A stretch of DNA of 64,000 nt from Torreya grandis (Eukaryota > Streptophyta > Pinopsida > Cupressales > Taxaceae), in NCBI GenBank assembly GCA_037957365.1, contig JARHVA010000081.1, positions 7,049,501 to 7,113,500 of the forward strand, in the 5' to 3' direction. The position numbers and the translations under genes are program-made. Below are positions 44,870 through 56,990 of this stretch, in pieces. Position 1 is the stretch's first letter; each line of letters starts with the position of its first letter. Under the pieces are notes generated by a model. That model searched no databases and was not told the DNA's origin. It saw nothing but the letters and a program-made list of their open reading frames with translations.

Positions 44870-45065
44870 GTAGACTGATCAATATAGGAAGTCTACTCAT
44901 GCCATATATAAGAGCCAATTATGGCTTTATTGAGATAAATAGGTAGATTGATCGATATGGGAAGTCTACAAATGGAAAATATAAGACCCAATTATGGTTT
45001 AATTATTGATTTTGCTTATTTCTATTGATTTAAAGTTGTTGAAATTGATCAATGTGGGAAGCTTC
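44870..45065. repeat. Small inverted repeats, unit C
   Basis: Stem-loops lie at 44870-44896 (GTAGACT/AGTCTAC, perfect), 44943-44969 (GTAGATT/AGTCTAC, one G:T) and about 45041-45065 (degenerate GAAATT/AGCTTC). Loops are 13 bases, such as GATCAATATAGGA and GATCGATATGGGA. Same order as unit B. Confidence 0.65.
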
Positions 45066-45080
45066 TAATGAATATTGTTC

Positions 45081-45188
45081 AGCCATCCTTTAAGGGAGTG
45101 ATCTAAGATTTATTGCATATAGTTATCCTTCAAGGGAGCAGTCTATTATTTTTTGATGGGGTGGGTATCCTTTGAGGGAGTAGTATAC
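45081..45188. repeat. Three ATCCTTYAAGGGAGT repeats, unit C
   Basis: Copies lie at 45081-45104, 45121-45145 and 45165-45188, each a TCCTT(T/C) block followed by AAGGGAG(T/C) or GAGGGAGTAGT. Order and spacing match unit B. Confidence 0.6.
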
Positions 45189-45559
45189 CATGTATTTTGG
45201 ATATATGGATACGTTTTAAGCTAAAATTAGGCATGGGCATGTCTAGCCAGGTTCAAAAGGTCTATCCATGTAGAAGCAAGACCTAGGTATAGAAATTTCA
45301 TTAGAGGAAGGGGTTTTGAGAAATAATTGAACATGGGATTATATCTATTAATAAATGAAAAGTATCCATGATAAAAATGCTATGGGTAGAGTTGGGGTAC
45401 CCATACATAGGATTGGGCTATGATTGTGATGGAGGAATCATAAGGTTTTATATAATCAATTGATCCCAAAAGGGGTAAAAAGGAAATGAGGTAGAAGAAG
45501 GTTAATGATCCAAGGGGATGAGCTTAAGTTAGACATGAAAGTGGGTTTGATCCTCATTT

Positions 45560-46880
45560 TAACAATGAAAGAGATAAAAATGTGAAGTGTTAATGGTTTT
45601 AGGTTCTAGTTGCCCTTGAGAGAGGATAAGCAATAAGAACCTGGTCCATACTTATGAGTTATAATGTAAGGTCCTAACTAGTTAAAAGCAAACTTGACCT
45701 TTTTGGTCTTCTCCATGTTGGTGACATGTTGGTTTTCCTTGAGGATGTGATCTCTAATGTTGAATTATCATTTTTTTATATGTTTACTATATGCTCATTT
45801 GATACACTCTTGATAAATGTAAAGGTGATTAAGGGCAACAAGGTGATGTTCACTCAATAACTCAAGGCATGTGAGGCATTCTTGATGATAGTCACTTTCA
45901 AAAAGAATCTCATGCAAAGATATGTGAAGAGATAGAATTTAAACTTCAAGAGGTAGAATAGTCTTAGCTCTAAAGACAAGAGAGAAAGGTGTAACACCCA
46001 TAATAGTTTAGATACTAGTTCAGTAAGCCCATAATTCAAATGGGATATGGAGGTGCCAATCTTTACCTAAAGCACGAATACCTTAGTAAGCATTTTGATG
46101 AGGGTCTTTTTGGAAGCCTCAACCTATCCATTAGCTTGGGGATCATAAGGTGAGGAAAATCTTAATTTGATACCAAAAACATAATAAAGTTCTTAGACTT
46201 TTTTATTCTTAAAATATTTTCCATTATCAGTGATGATCTTGTGAGGAACATCAAAATGGAAAATGATGTGGTGGTTGAAATAAATGATTTTTTGGCTTTG
46301 CTTGAGATTAGTGGGATGGATTCTACCCATTTGGTGAAATATTCTATTGTGGTGATGATATATTGATGTCATTATGAGGAATGTAGATTGATTTCTCCAA
46401 TAAGATCAAGACCCCATTATGAGAATGGCCAATAGTCATTTGACACTTGAAGACCATGAGGAGGTGCATGATAAAGGTTAGCATGTTGTTGAAATTTGAT
46501 GCATTTATTGACATAGTCATGATAATATTGATTGAGTGTGGGATAGTAGCAACCTAAATGGAGGATACATTTGGCAATAGCCAAACCATAGAAGTGGCCA
46601 CCACAGATGTCATCATGTGCTTCTTTAATTGCATGAGAAGCTTCATGGCTATGAAGGCAATGAAGGAGGAGACCGTCAAAGCCTCGATTGTAAAGAATGT
46701 CCCCTAATATTAAGTAACAAGAGGTACTTTGAATGAAATCTCTATGATCATTCCAAGAAATATCTGAGGGGAGGATATTGATGTTAAGGTAATCAAAAAT
46801 TTGATCGTAGCAAATGTCTAAAGATAATGTTTCTATTCAGTAAATGGTAGGAAGATCAGGACTGAGGTAGGATGGTGTAA
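45560..46880 (-). pseudogene. Unit C integrase
   Basis: Aligned with 29740-31010. The HH-CC zinc region near 46500-46650 and the core near 46100-46420 are recognisable, with the ITDN block near 46220 and the PHQANG-type Glu region near 46130. The C-terminal segment (45854-46039) is open only in a shifted frame. More indels than unit B. Inactive. Confidence 0.7.
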
Positions 46881-46989
46881 CAAAATGGTGGATGGTGAAA
46901 AATAGTTTAGATTCAGTGAGTTGAGATGAAATTTAGGATGTAAGGGAAGCCATTGTGTCTACAAATTTATTGGTAGAATGAGGGATTGA

Positions 46990-47340
46990 TAGGATAATAT
47001 AATGGTCAAATGATACTAAGAGTTTATCGACAAGTTATTTGTACTTCAAAAGAATGTCAATTTTACATTGATAGGCTCCTATGACTTGGTTGATAATAAG
47101 TTGAGAGTCTCTAAAGATGCTAATTATTTTGATTCCCAAAGCTAGATCAATTTGGAGACCTATGACCAAGGCTTCATATTCAGGTATATTATTGGTGCAT
47201 TCAAAATCAAGTTTGAAAGATGGGGGGGAAGAAGTTCCCCATTAAGGGGAATGAGAATTATTCTAGTGCCCCCACCATTTTGACATTTAGAGCCATCAAA
47301 ATACATAGTCATTTAGTAGGTGGGTTATTCTGAAGAAAGG
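46990..47340 (-). pseudogene. Unit C archaeal-type RNase H
   Basis: Minus-strand blocks: MYFDGSKCQNGGGT (Asp), then after a G-run indel near 47225 SFKLDFECTNNIPEYEALVI (Glu) and FRDSQLIINQVIGAYQC (Asp). The run of G bases at 47222-47229 breaks the frame. Same position in pol as in unit B. Confidence 0.7.
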
Positions 47341-48610
47341 GTAGATATAGACTTATCTGGTAAGGTAAGATGGGGATTTTGATTATCAAGGAGTGAAGCG
47401 TCAGCTAGTTGGTCCACAATCACTTGTCCCTTAATGGGCTTTTTTGGAAGAAAATCAATATCAAACTTAGCTAATATCATGAGCCACTTGGCCATACTTT
47501 GGTTGTGATATGGCTTGGAGTGCATATATTTGAGGGGATTAGTGTTAGTAATGATGTAGGTTTTATGGTTAAGAAGATATTGAAAAAGTTTAGAGGCAAC
47601 AAAAAATAAGGCAAGGCAAAGTTTTTTCGGATGGGTGTATCGAGTTTCATAGTCAATGAGGGTGTATTTGATGTAATAAATGGATTTCTCCTTATTTTGG
47701 TAATTATGATAAGTAAGCATAGCCCCAGGGAATGATCAATGGTAGATATGTATAGATAGAAAGGTTGATCCTCTTTTGGAGGAATAAGGACTAGTGGAGA
47801 GAGAACATATTCCTTAATTTCATCAAAGGCCTATTGACATTGTTTGGTCCATTCAAAGGAGGCTTATTTTTTAAGCAAGTGGTGAAAAGGCTAACATCAA
47901 TTAGATATCTAGGAGATAAAGTAGTGGATTTACTCAAGTTTAACTTGCAAGCTATGAAGTTGTTTCTAGTTAGTAGGGGGAGGCATTTCTAGAATGACTT
48001 AGATTTTTGTGGGGTCTATTTATTTTCTATGGAGGGAAAAAATAAAGTAGAAGAGTTTTCCTAATAAGACCCTAAAGATGCATTTCTATGGGTTAAGCCT
48101 GACATGATAATGGATAAGTCTTTCAAAGATTATAGTGAGAACAATGAGGTGATCTTTACAGTGATTGGATTTATCAAGTAGATCATCAACATAATCCTAA
48201 ACTATTTTATGGATAAGGTCATGAAAGATGTAAGTCATGGCTTGTTGATAAGTGACTCCCACATTCTTTAGGCAAAAGGGCATGACACAATAGTAGAAAT
48301 TTCCCCATGGGGTGATAAAGGATGTTTTATGTTGATCTTGAGGGGTGATCAGGATTTAGTTGTATCATGAAAATCCATCTATAAGGGATAGCATTTCATG
48401 GCCAATAATGAGATCAAAAATTTGGTCTAAGTTAGGTAGGGGAAAGTCATCTTTGGGGCATACGAGGTTAAGGTCATAGAAATCCACACAAAGGTGGAGT
48501 CCCCTAGTGGGTTTGGTAATAAGAATGATATTAGAGACCCATTATGGGTATTCAATGGGTTGAATGAAGTTGATAGATAGAAGGCATTGAAGTTCTTATT
48601 TGATGAGAAG
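47341..48610 (-). pseudogene. Unit C reverse transcriptase and gypsy RNase H
   Basis: The RNase H and connection frame 47720-47325 is open (131 codons): IYYIKYTLIDYETRYTHPKK, LCLALFFVASKLFQYLL, YIITNTNPLKYMHSKPY, MAKWLMILAKFDIDFLPKKP, KGQVIVDQLADASLL. RT lies upstream with the active-site YVDD intact at 48182-48193; the N-terminal RT segment at 48427-48560 is frameshifted (the true frame has DFPLPNLDQ and LDLITK-like blocks). Stops elsewhere make it inactive. Confidence 0.75.
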
Positions 48611-50040
48611 ATCTTTGTGAGGGTGCATATGATGAAGATTTTACTAAATAGGGTTAACTTCAAGATGGGTAATGATGTTTTAAAGAGTGATGGAAGGGTC
48701 GATGTTGGGCATATCCTGATAAGACTAAGTAAATGCTATGATATGGTCATAGAGAAAATATTGATAGTCTCATTGTTCCTCAAGGGTTAAGGATTGGCCA
48801 ATCTTGATGATATGAAGGTCATCATAAGTTCCCAAATTGACATATGTGGTTGATTCATTTAGCATTTTTTGGCTTTTAGGAAGAAGGGCCTTTTGAATAT
48901 AAGAGTCACCCTCACCCAGATATGTAAGAATAGAATTGTCATCCTATCGTTGGATGGTATTAATGGTGGGTGAGTCATGTGTGATCACTTCAAGGTGGAT
49001 GAGAGGAACGGTTTTGGTTTAGCCTTCCTATCGATAAGTTAGGGGACCCAAATTGATGGTTTTGATAAAACAAAATTTAGGTGGGATGATGTCAATGTCT
49101 TCAAATTGGAGAGATAGGGTTGGTGAGGGTAGAGAGTCATCAAAGTGAAAAAGTGGGGTTGATAAGTATAGAGGTTTTTCAAATTGGAAAAGTGAGGTTG
49201 GTGAAGGTAGAGGTTCCTAGAAAAGTGGGATTGGTAAAGGTAGAGGTTCATCAGGTTATAAAAGTGGGGTTGGTGAGGGTAGAGGTTCGTTAATAGTGGT
49301 GAGAACTAGTTTTAGTGATGTGAGCTCTTTTGGGGGAACGTATCCCAAGCCAAAGATCTCATGAGGTTTTTGGGTTTTGATGATGGGAAGCTCATTGGGT
49401 CCTTGTTCATATAGGCCAAAACCAAAACCTTTCCAAGCACACTAATGAATTTATGTTTGATCAAAGGTTAGGTTGCTAAGGTAAGAAAAGTTAGAAGTGA
49501 ATGGTTGGATATAAGGCATGGTAGTGGGAGCAAGGAGTGGTTTATCAATTCACCCATAGATAAAGTATGTTCTATTTTTAAGAAGGGCAAAGGGGACAAA
49601 GGTACCAATATTGGGATCATAAGATGGATCATTTTAAAGGTTTATAAATTTATGTGGATAAGGGAAAGCATCCAAATCTAAACATCAATATTTCCCCAAT
49701 GTAAGATGCTAAAACATAGATTACAAGGGGCGTTCAACTAGGATTTGAGATGAAGGGATAGTTGAACTAGTATATGCTTCATCATTGTTGAAGATATAAG
49801 TGTTGGTGGGTTAGGTTGATGTGGTGGTTTGGCTAGAGGTTGGTTGTGAAAGGGGTGAAGGTAAAATGAGAATGTCATTGGGTCGATATGTGATATTATA
49901 AGAAGTAAAGGGACTCATATCAGCTTTGATTGTAATGAATTGTCCCTCATGTTTAAACTTAACACACTAGTGAAGGGTAGAATGGATTCAACCAATAGCA
50001 TCAATCCAAGGGTGACTAAGTAACACATTATATTTAAACT
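48611..50040 (-). pseudogene. Unit C protease-RT linker
   Basis: Aligned with 32831-34368. The coding minisatellite is at about 49100-49300, but indels put it out of frame with the rest, so only a 70-codon shifted frame is open (49039-49251). No catalytic motif. Confidence 0.5.
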
Positions 50041-50400
50041 CTCATTCTATGACATAAAATAATTCAAGAATAGTTTGAGGCCCCAAATAGATGTGGAGAA
50101 CAACTCTTCCCAGAGTGGTATCCAAGGTATCATTGAATGATTGGAGAATTGTTGAGCTTCTTGATATGATGGTTTTAGGTAGTTGGAGTTGATCATAGGT
50201 GTAGGAAGAAATAATATTGATACTCCCTCCCCCATCAATCATAACTCTTTTGACATGTGTATGATTGATAGATGTTATGATAAAAAGAGGGAGATCGATG
50301 TCTTCAATATGATATGGTGTAATTTCAAACTCTTGAAAGGTGACAATGGCAACATGTTGGATAGCTTTGATTAAAGATGAAAGAGGTTGGGGATCATCTT
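50041..50400 (-). pseudogene. Unit C aspartic protease
   Basis: The minus-strand frame 50242-50042 reads MIDGGGSINIISSYTYDQLQ, then LPKTIISRSSTILQSFNDTL and VVLHIYLGPQTILELFYVIE. The active site D-G-G is intact and the C-terminal half of the domain is open, the best preserved protease of the array. The upstream part (LFITSINHTHVKRV) is in a broken frame. Confidence 0.75.
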
Positions 50401-53119
50401 AGTTGAACCTCTATAGAACATAGTGATTTGATTAAATATTGATGATGTTGATGAGAGGTGTTAATTAAGTCATAAAGATTCATTTTGACTGGCATTTGGT
50501 GAAGTTGTTTTAACACCAAGCATTAGATGAATGGAGAGGTGTTGGAAGAAGAAGGAGCTCCTAAAATGGATACATTAGGATTAGATGGTTGTGAGGGTAA
50601 AGGTGAATGTGTATTTTTTTGGGTTTGATTGGTTTGTTGAGGAGTTAAAGGGTAGGACCATAAAATGGTTGCCTTGGCCTTACCTTTTTCATTCTATTGG
50701 ATGGATTTACCCTTATCCTTTTATTGAGCTCAATACTAAGTCACCATATGAATGGTATGGATAATGAGATGGGTTGCTTAATTTGGTTCACCTTCTTCAC
50801 TTTTTTGGTGGAAGTAAAGAAATAGATGGTTGGTAGGTGGTAAAAGAGGAAAGGGGCTTAAATAAGGTTCATCCAATAGATCATCCTCCTCCAAAAATCC
50901 ATGAATGATTATTTGGAGAGCTTTATAGTTCTCTATATCATGTTCAGGGGTCCTATGGTAAAGATAAATTAGATTGTCATTAAACCAAGTTGGCTTTTGG
51001 TGAGTGGGGTCAAAAGGCTTGATTGGTGGTAACCTAATGGAAAAAGCTTGTAGAAGCCTTTATAAAAAAGTTGTATAATATTCTGATAAAGATTTTAGAA
51101 GTGGTGGAGTTTTTATTTTTGGTGTAGGAACCTCATTGGGTAAATACCTCTTAATAGGAGGTTTGGTTGGTGGATTGAGCTTGGCTAGTCGTTTAGAAAT
51201 AATTGGCTTAGTTGTAATTAGTTTAGGAATTGGGGGTCTAGATGAAGAGGGTTTAATAGATGGGAAATTAGATGGATAAAGGTTGGTAAGGAATGGTGAT
51301 GAACTAGAGGATTGGGTTGTTATAGGTGGAGAAAGGGGAGATGGTTTCTTAGAGGAAGAGTAGGTTATGGGAATGGTTGAAGGATGTGGTCCCAAAATAT
51401 AGGGTAAAGGTGAAGGAGTTAGTATGGTCCTTCCTCAAGGTTATGGTCTAGGTAATCTTTCCTTCTTAATGGGCTTAATTGGATTAGGTCTTGGTTGGGT
51501 TGATGTGGTTAAATCCAATCTCAAAGGAGGGTGAGTAGGATTGGGCGTGAGAAAGATCCCCAAGTTCTTGATTGAATTGATAAAAGAAGCATAGGGTGAC
51601 TTGATAATTTTAGGTGGGGATAATTGAGATGGTTCTATGGTGACTTTAGGAGGGGTATTTTATGGAGTTATAATAATAGGATCGAGAGTAGACTCAAGTG
51701 AAGTAGAAGGTTTAGTTTTATTTTGATATGGGAGTCCAAGCCAATGTCAAAAGGTGGTTCTATAAAAGTTAGGTTGGGAGGTGAATTCAAAGCTTTGAAC
51801 TAGTCAAGAAAAAGATTTATAAATGGTTTTTGTTCCTTGATCATTAGTTTCAAAGATCAATCCATTTGGGAAAGAAGAAGGGGAGGTTTCAGGGTTGTTA
51901 TCTTTAGTGGAAGGTTCTAAAGGTGATAAGAAAATTGTCTCTTAGGAAATGGTTTCCAAGGAAGGTATGGATAGTTTAATAAGAGAGGTGGGGATATTGA
52001 TTTCTTGTGGAATAGTAGGTATAGCTTCCTCCTTGGTTTGATGGTCTAAATGAGTAGGTTTCTCTTCTATTTGGATTGGAGGAGTGGATAAAATGGTCAA
52101 TAGAATGGTTATCTCCTTGGGTATTTCCACCATAGAAGGGGTAGACACAACTATAGTTTCATCCAATGAAGTGGAAGGGTTAGCTAATTCCTTCATTTGG
52201 GAATCTAAAGGAATAAGTGGTGGTAGGTTATTTTCTATCGAGGTGATGACTTCTTCAGTAGTGGGCATGTTACTAATGACAATAATTTGTGCCTTATGTG
52301 AGTTGGAGGATTTAGGCTAGCTTTCACGATGTTGGGTTGAAGGTCAATGATTTGGAAAAGGTTTTTGGAAGATATCAATAGATTGGTTGTAAGGAGAATT
52401 TGGGTTATCAAAAACAATCTCCCCTTTATCAATTAGGTCCTAAACAATGATCTAAAAGTTATTACATCTATCAATATCATGTCTAATGACTTGATGATAA
52501 TCACGATTATCATTCTCATTATACCACTTGGGAAGGGGATGAGAAGTATCAAATTTTTGATGGGGATTGATAGGTGGAAGTTGGATTAGATTGGATTTAA
52601 GTATTTTTTACAACACTGATGCATAAGATTCCCCATTCAGGGTAAATGGTTTTGAATGAGCCCAATTTTGAGTATAGTTTTAGGAATTGGAAGGATTGTT
52701 AGTTTGAGGTGTTTGGTTGACGGTTGGAGGTGGTGAGGTTCTGAGAACAACTGAGTCTATTGATTTTTTTTCTTTAAAACTTGTTGGGTTTGTGGTTTTG
52801 GTAGAGGATGACTCGATGGATTTGAAACTAGAATTTTTGTTGTTAAGCTTCAACTTCATTAATCAATAACATGGTTTTCCAATTTGTGGGCCATAGTGAA
52901 TGCTTCATCAAATGTCTTAAAGTTTTGGACTTGGAGAGTTGGAGCAATGTGTTTATCACACCCTTGAGAGAATAATTCAATTAATTCAAGTTGGGATAAT
53001 GGGAGGGTGAGTTGATTAATGAGACCCATCCATCTAGAAACAAAATCAATAATGGATTCACCTTCAAATTATTTGATGCAATATAAGTCGATAATGGAAA
53101 AAATTTTAGATATGTTTAC
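50401..53119 (-). pseudogene. Unit C gag (C-terminal part) with linker
   Basis: The Pro/Ser/Thr-rich linker at 51060-51395 and 51942-52268 aligns with unit B. The zinc-ligand remnant near 52510 reads NRDYHQVIRHDIDRC, with the first Cys changed to Arg. The gag core remnant near 52900-53100 ends abruptly in the AAAATTTTAGATATGTTTAC stretch, where element L inserted. Confidence 0.7.
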
Positions 53120-54287
53120 TTTGAACTAAGATTTTGACTAAGAATAGGAGATTATTATGGTGTTAGTGAATGAAACCAAATGAAAAACACACTAAGCTAA
53201 CATCTTCATGCCTAGTTATTAGGGTGAGCCTAATAACAAAAACAACTAATAAACACAACTAAAAATGAAGGAAAGACAACAAGAATTCTTGTACCTTCCT
53301 TGGATGTTCCAAATACCTTTTTAGTAGTGGCTTGCTCAGCTTTTTGCTCATGAAGTCCTTGGCAATGGAAGCTTGGCTTCCTCCATCTCTCCTTGGCACC
53401 TTTGGATTATGGCTTGGCTTGGATTAGAATCAATTTGGCATGGTAACACTAGTTTCATGAAGATTTTTAATAAATTTTGCATTATAAAATTTCATAATCA
53501 TGTGTTAAAATTCATGTGGTAAGGCCTCCTATTTATAGATTTTTACAAATGTCTAGAAACAACTTGAACCATCCATCTCAGGATTGAGATGTGTGGCAAA
53601 AGATTAATCCAATTATGTAATTAAAATTAATAAATAGGCTCATTAATATTTGAGATAGATAATAAATTAAGAGGCATGGAGGGATTTGATGAGTCATAGG
53701 AGGCATGAATCTTGACATTTGTGGCATTTATGGCCTAGGGATGTCTTCCCAAGAAATGAGGTCACCTGATGATGCATATATTCAATATTCATTTCTAAAA
53801 ATAAGTATTCAACAAGTTTTCATGGAATTCTTAATTAGGATATAATTTGGTTTAATTATCTCTTAAGCATGATTAAGCACTTTATACACAAATTACTCAA
53901 ATTGATCTGAATGCCTTGTTGTTGGTCCAAAATTTGACTGGATTGGAATTAGAAAGCAATGTCAGATGCGTTGGATCTATTATATCATTTAGGATGTTAT
54001 CAACACCAAATAACAAAGGCACATGTCTTATGCAAGAGATTTGACAGGAAAGAGCAATCTAGAGCACTGAGGTGCAAAATTGGCATTTTGACTCAAAATG
54101 ATTTGATCAAAGTTAGCTAGCATATAAATTGTAATGCCCCATTTAGTGATACCTTAGCTAGAATTAACATTTGACTATATCAAGGTCAAAACTTTTAATG
54201 TGATTTTAGGCCAAACTTTGCATTTTAGGTGGAAATTGATCAAAAGCCTAGTTGGAGGATATTGGTGGCCAGATTTAGGTGTCTATA
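53120..54287 (-). repeat. 3' LTR of element L (1168 bp)
   Basis: It starts TATAGACACCTAAATCTGGCC at 54287 (the family start is TGTAAACACC) and ends TTAGTTCAAA at 53120. It aligns with the solo LTR over its whole length with many transitions and some indels. The left flank is unit C gag. Confidence 0.8.
53529..53538 (-). promoter_or_regulatory. TATA box of element L 3' LTR
   Basis: The minus strand reads CTATAAATAG followed by GAGGCCT, identical to the other family copies. Confidence 0.6.
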
Positions 54288-54300
54288 GTTTTCCCCTATT
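54288..54300 (-). other. Polypurine tract of element L
   Basis: The minus strand reads ATAGGGGAAAACTA immediately before the 3' LTR. AGGGGAAAA is a typical core, and its position confirms the LTR start and the element's orientation. Confidence 0.65.
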
Positions 54301-56699
54301 TGGGAAGGCATTTCACATTGTAGGCAAATCAATGTCTTCTCAAATAATGAGAAAAGGTCGATATGCCAAAAATAAGATGATGGTTAAAGAACAAAGCTCC
54401 AAATGGTTTTGAGAAGCCTATGATGATGCCCCCTCGAGGGAGTGGCCATCACATTTGTTGATAGATGGTCCCTCGAAAAGAAACAAGAAGAAAGGTGAAA
54501 TTAAACAATGGTTGAGATTAATCCAAATGAGAAATTGCTTGCATGAATTGATGTAAAAAAGATACTAATTGGCCCAAAGGTTGTTATAGTCAAGAATAAA
54601 AGTCAAAATAATGATTTTACCATAGGCAGTTATAATCAGTAAGAGGACCTAGATTGGCTAAAGATGATTATGCCCTAATTAGGGATAATTAGCAAGCATA
54701 ACTCAAGGATATAACCTAAAATACATATTAAAGATGAGTGGGTAAAAAGTGATGAAATAGATTAATAGAATAATAAGAGTAATTAATGTGAATAATTCAA
54801 TGGTACCTATAAATGAGGAGATGCTCATCTTGATTAACAATGATACAACTAGAATGGTCAAATGAGTTATATTGATCACGGTCAGTGGGAGGATTTGCCA
54901 AGGTGCCAAGGAGAAACTTCGTTAGCTCCATTGATTGTAGACCTTCATGAAGCTAATTTTTGTTGTAGCATGTGATGGTAGGATTTATGATAAAACACCA
55001 TAAAGACTTGGCCAAAAAATGCATAAAGACCTACTCCTAATCCAATAAACATTCAAAAATAATGCATTAATGATAAAAACCATGATAATAATGTTGACAT
55101 ATGAAAATCGATGGACTTAAAAATAATATGCACAAGGAATCACTTGATAATGCATATAGATCAAGTCAAGGCAACAGTGCTAAAATCAAACAAACAAGAA
55201 AACAAACAAACTAACTAACTAACTAAAATAAACAAATAAATAGATATCGTAAAAACAAAAGAAAATGAAAACATCTTAATAATGATCATGCCCCAATATG
55301 GCAGATTGATGATAACTGACTAGGCTTAGAAAGGATAAATGTTTTTGGATTTTTGAAATGTTATGAATGTTTTTGCATTTTGAGGTATCTTAACTCATTA
55401 GAGAATGACAAGATACCTACTCATAAAATGGTAAGAGCATTTGGCTTAAGTTGCTCACCAAATGATGAGAGAATATGGAAAAGGGGACTAAGGTGACCTC
55501 AAAATGAATTGAGAATGACCCACATAATCCTAAAATGACCTCAAGTCACAATAATTCCATCCACACAGAAGGCAAGGAAAAACCAACTAGGTCCTAACAA
55601 GTTTTCAAATTTGATAAATGGCCAGTCAAATGAAAATAGTAATGGCCAGGTCATGTGGTAATACATGATAAACAAGTGTTTCCCCTAGTTTTCCCATAAG
55701 TGGTTATAACTAAGATATAATGGCATAGGTCAATGATACTAATTTTCCCATAGGTAGTTATAATTAGTGGAAAGATTGGTGAGACACTGATTTGCCCATA
55801 GGTGGTTATAATCAAGCTCACATAAACAAATGTGGATATAGGATGAAATATATCTTACCAGATCAATTGTCACACTAATTTCATAGACTATCATTATAAA
55901 CATGAATTGGATTGATTGTTGAAACTTGATTGGAATCCCCCCATAAAAGGTGTAGGAAGAACTAAATGAACCAAGAACAAAATAAAATTACATAGGATGA
56001 ATAAAAATAGGCTTTGGTCAAAATAAGAATGGAATGATAGGAAGATATGGTATTACTACAAATAATGATGGTCTAGATAGATTGGATAAAATGGTAAGAG
56101 GGTTTCCCCCAAGTGATGGGTTGAATGGTAGGATCTATGATAATGGCAAATAGATGTATGTAATAATGGCAATGGCATGGCAATGTGAAATGATATGGTA
56201 CATGTTGTTGGCCTGGGTATGGTAAAATGGGATATGATTTTTTTGTTCTTACTGAGGTGGTGATACATGTCATAATCATCAAATGATATGAATAGAATAA
56301 CCAATCATGTTAATTTGATACCCTACACCTCATTTGAATAATTACTCTATCAAAAACTTGATGTAAAATATGATTCTAATAATGTTGTGATCTTCATTGG
56401 TCATTGATTTTGATTCCTTAAAATGTCGAGATAAGGTATATTTGTATCATTTACAAAGAAAAGTGCAACTATGGATGGTAAACAAGGACAAATAATAGAT
56501 GGTAGGTTTTATTTTGAAATGGAATGATAGATGATAATGGAATGTGGAATGGTTGGGAAACAAATGAAGATCAGGACTTTTAGTCACACATAACGTTGTT
56601 GATGTTGAATTTCACATAACTTTCATTGTGGTGGGGCTAAAGACTTGTTCTCTCGATAAGATCATAAGATTTTTATATTATTTGATCTTGAGAGTAGCT
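54301..56699 (-). other. Element L internal region, 3' half
   Basis: There is no sustained open frame. CCCATAGGTGGTTATAA-type repeats occur at 54619, 55693, 55747 and 55796; on the minus strand they encode DYNHLWEN-like peptides also found in the frame upstream (near 57660). This suggests that the coding region once continued here. Otherwise AT-rich and without recognisable features. Confidence 0.45.
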
Positions 56700-56824
56700 A
56701 CCATCTAATCAGGCTATAGATTAGAAGCTATTTTGATTTGATATTTGATTTTGTCTTCATCAAATAGTGATGAAATTTTGTACTCAGCTATTAGTGCCTC
56801 AAAGAGGTTTTCATGAACGAAGTT

Positions 56825-56990
56825 GTCTTGATTGTCCTGTAGCACCTTTAAGAAGGTTTCACTAATGAATGTTGAATTTTGACTTTGAGTGTCTTATAGC
56901 ATGTCCAAAAAAGTTTCACTAGAAGATGTTGATTTCTAACTTTGATTGTCCCCTAGCACCTTTGAAAAGGTTTCACTAGGAGAGTATTCT
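56825..56990. repeat. About 65-70-bp tandem repeat in element L ORF
   Basis: Three copies on the plus strand share TGATTGTCCTGTAGCACCTT and AAGGTTTCACTA, near 56831, 56895 and 56961. On the minus strand they encode SETF.KVL.DNQ-type peptides. Confidence 0.65.
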
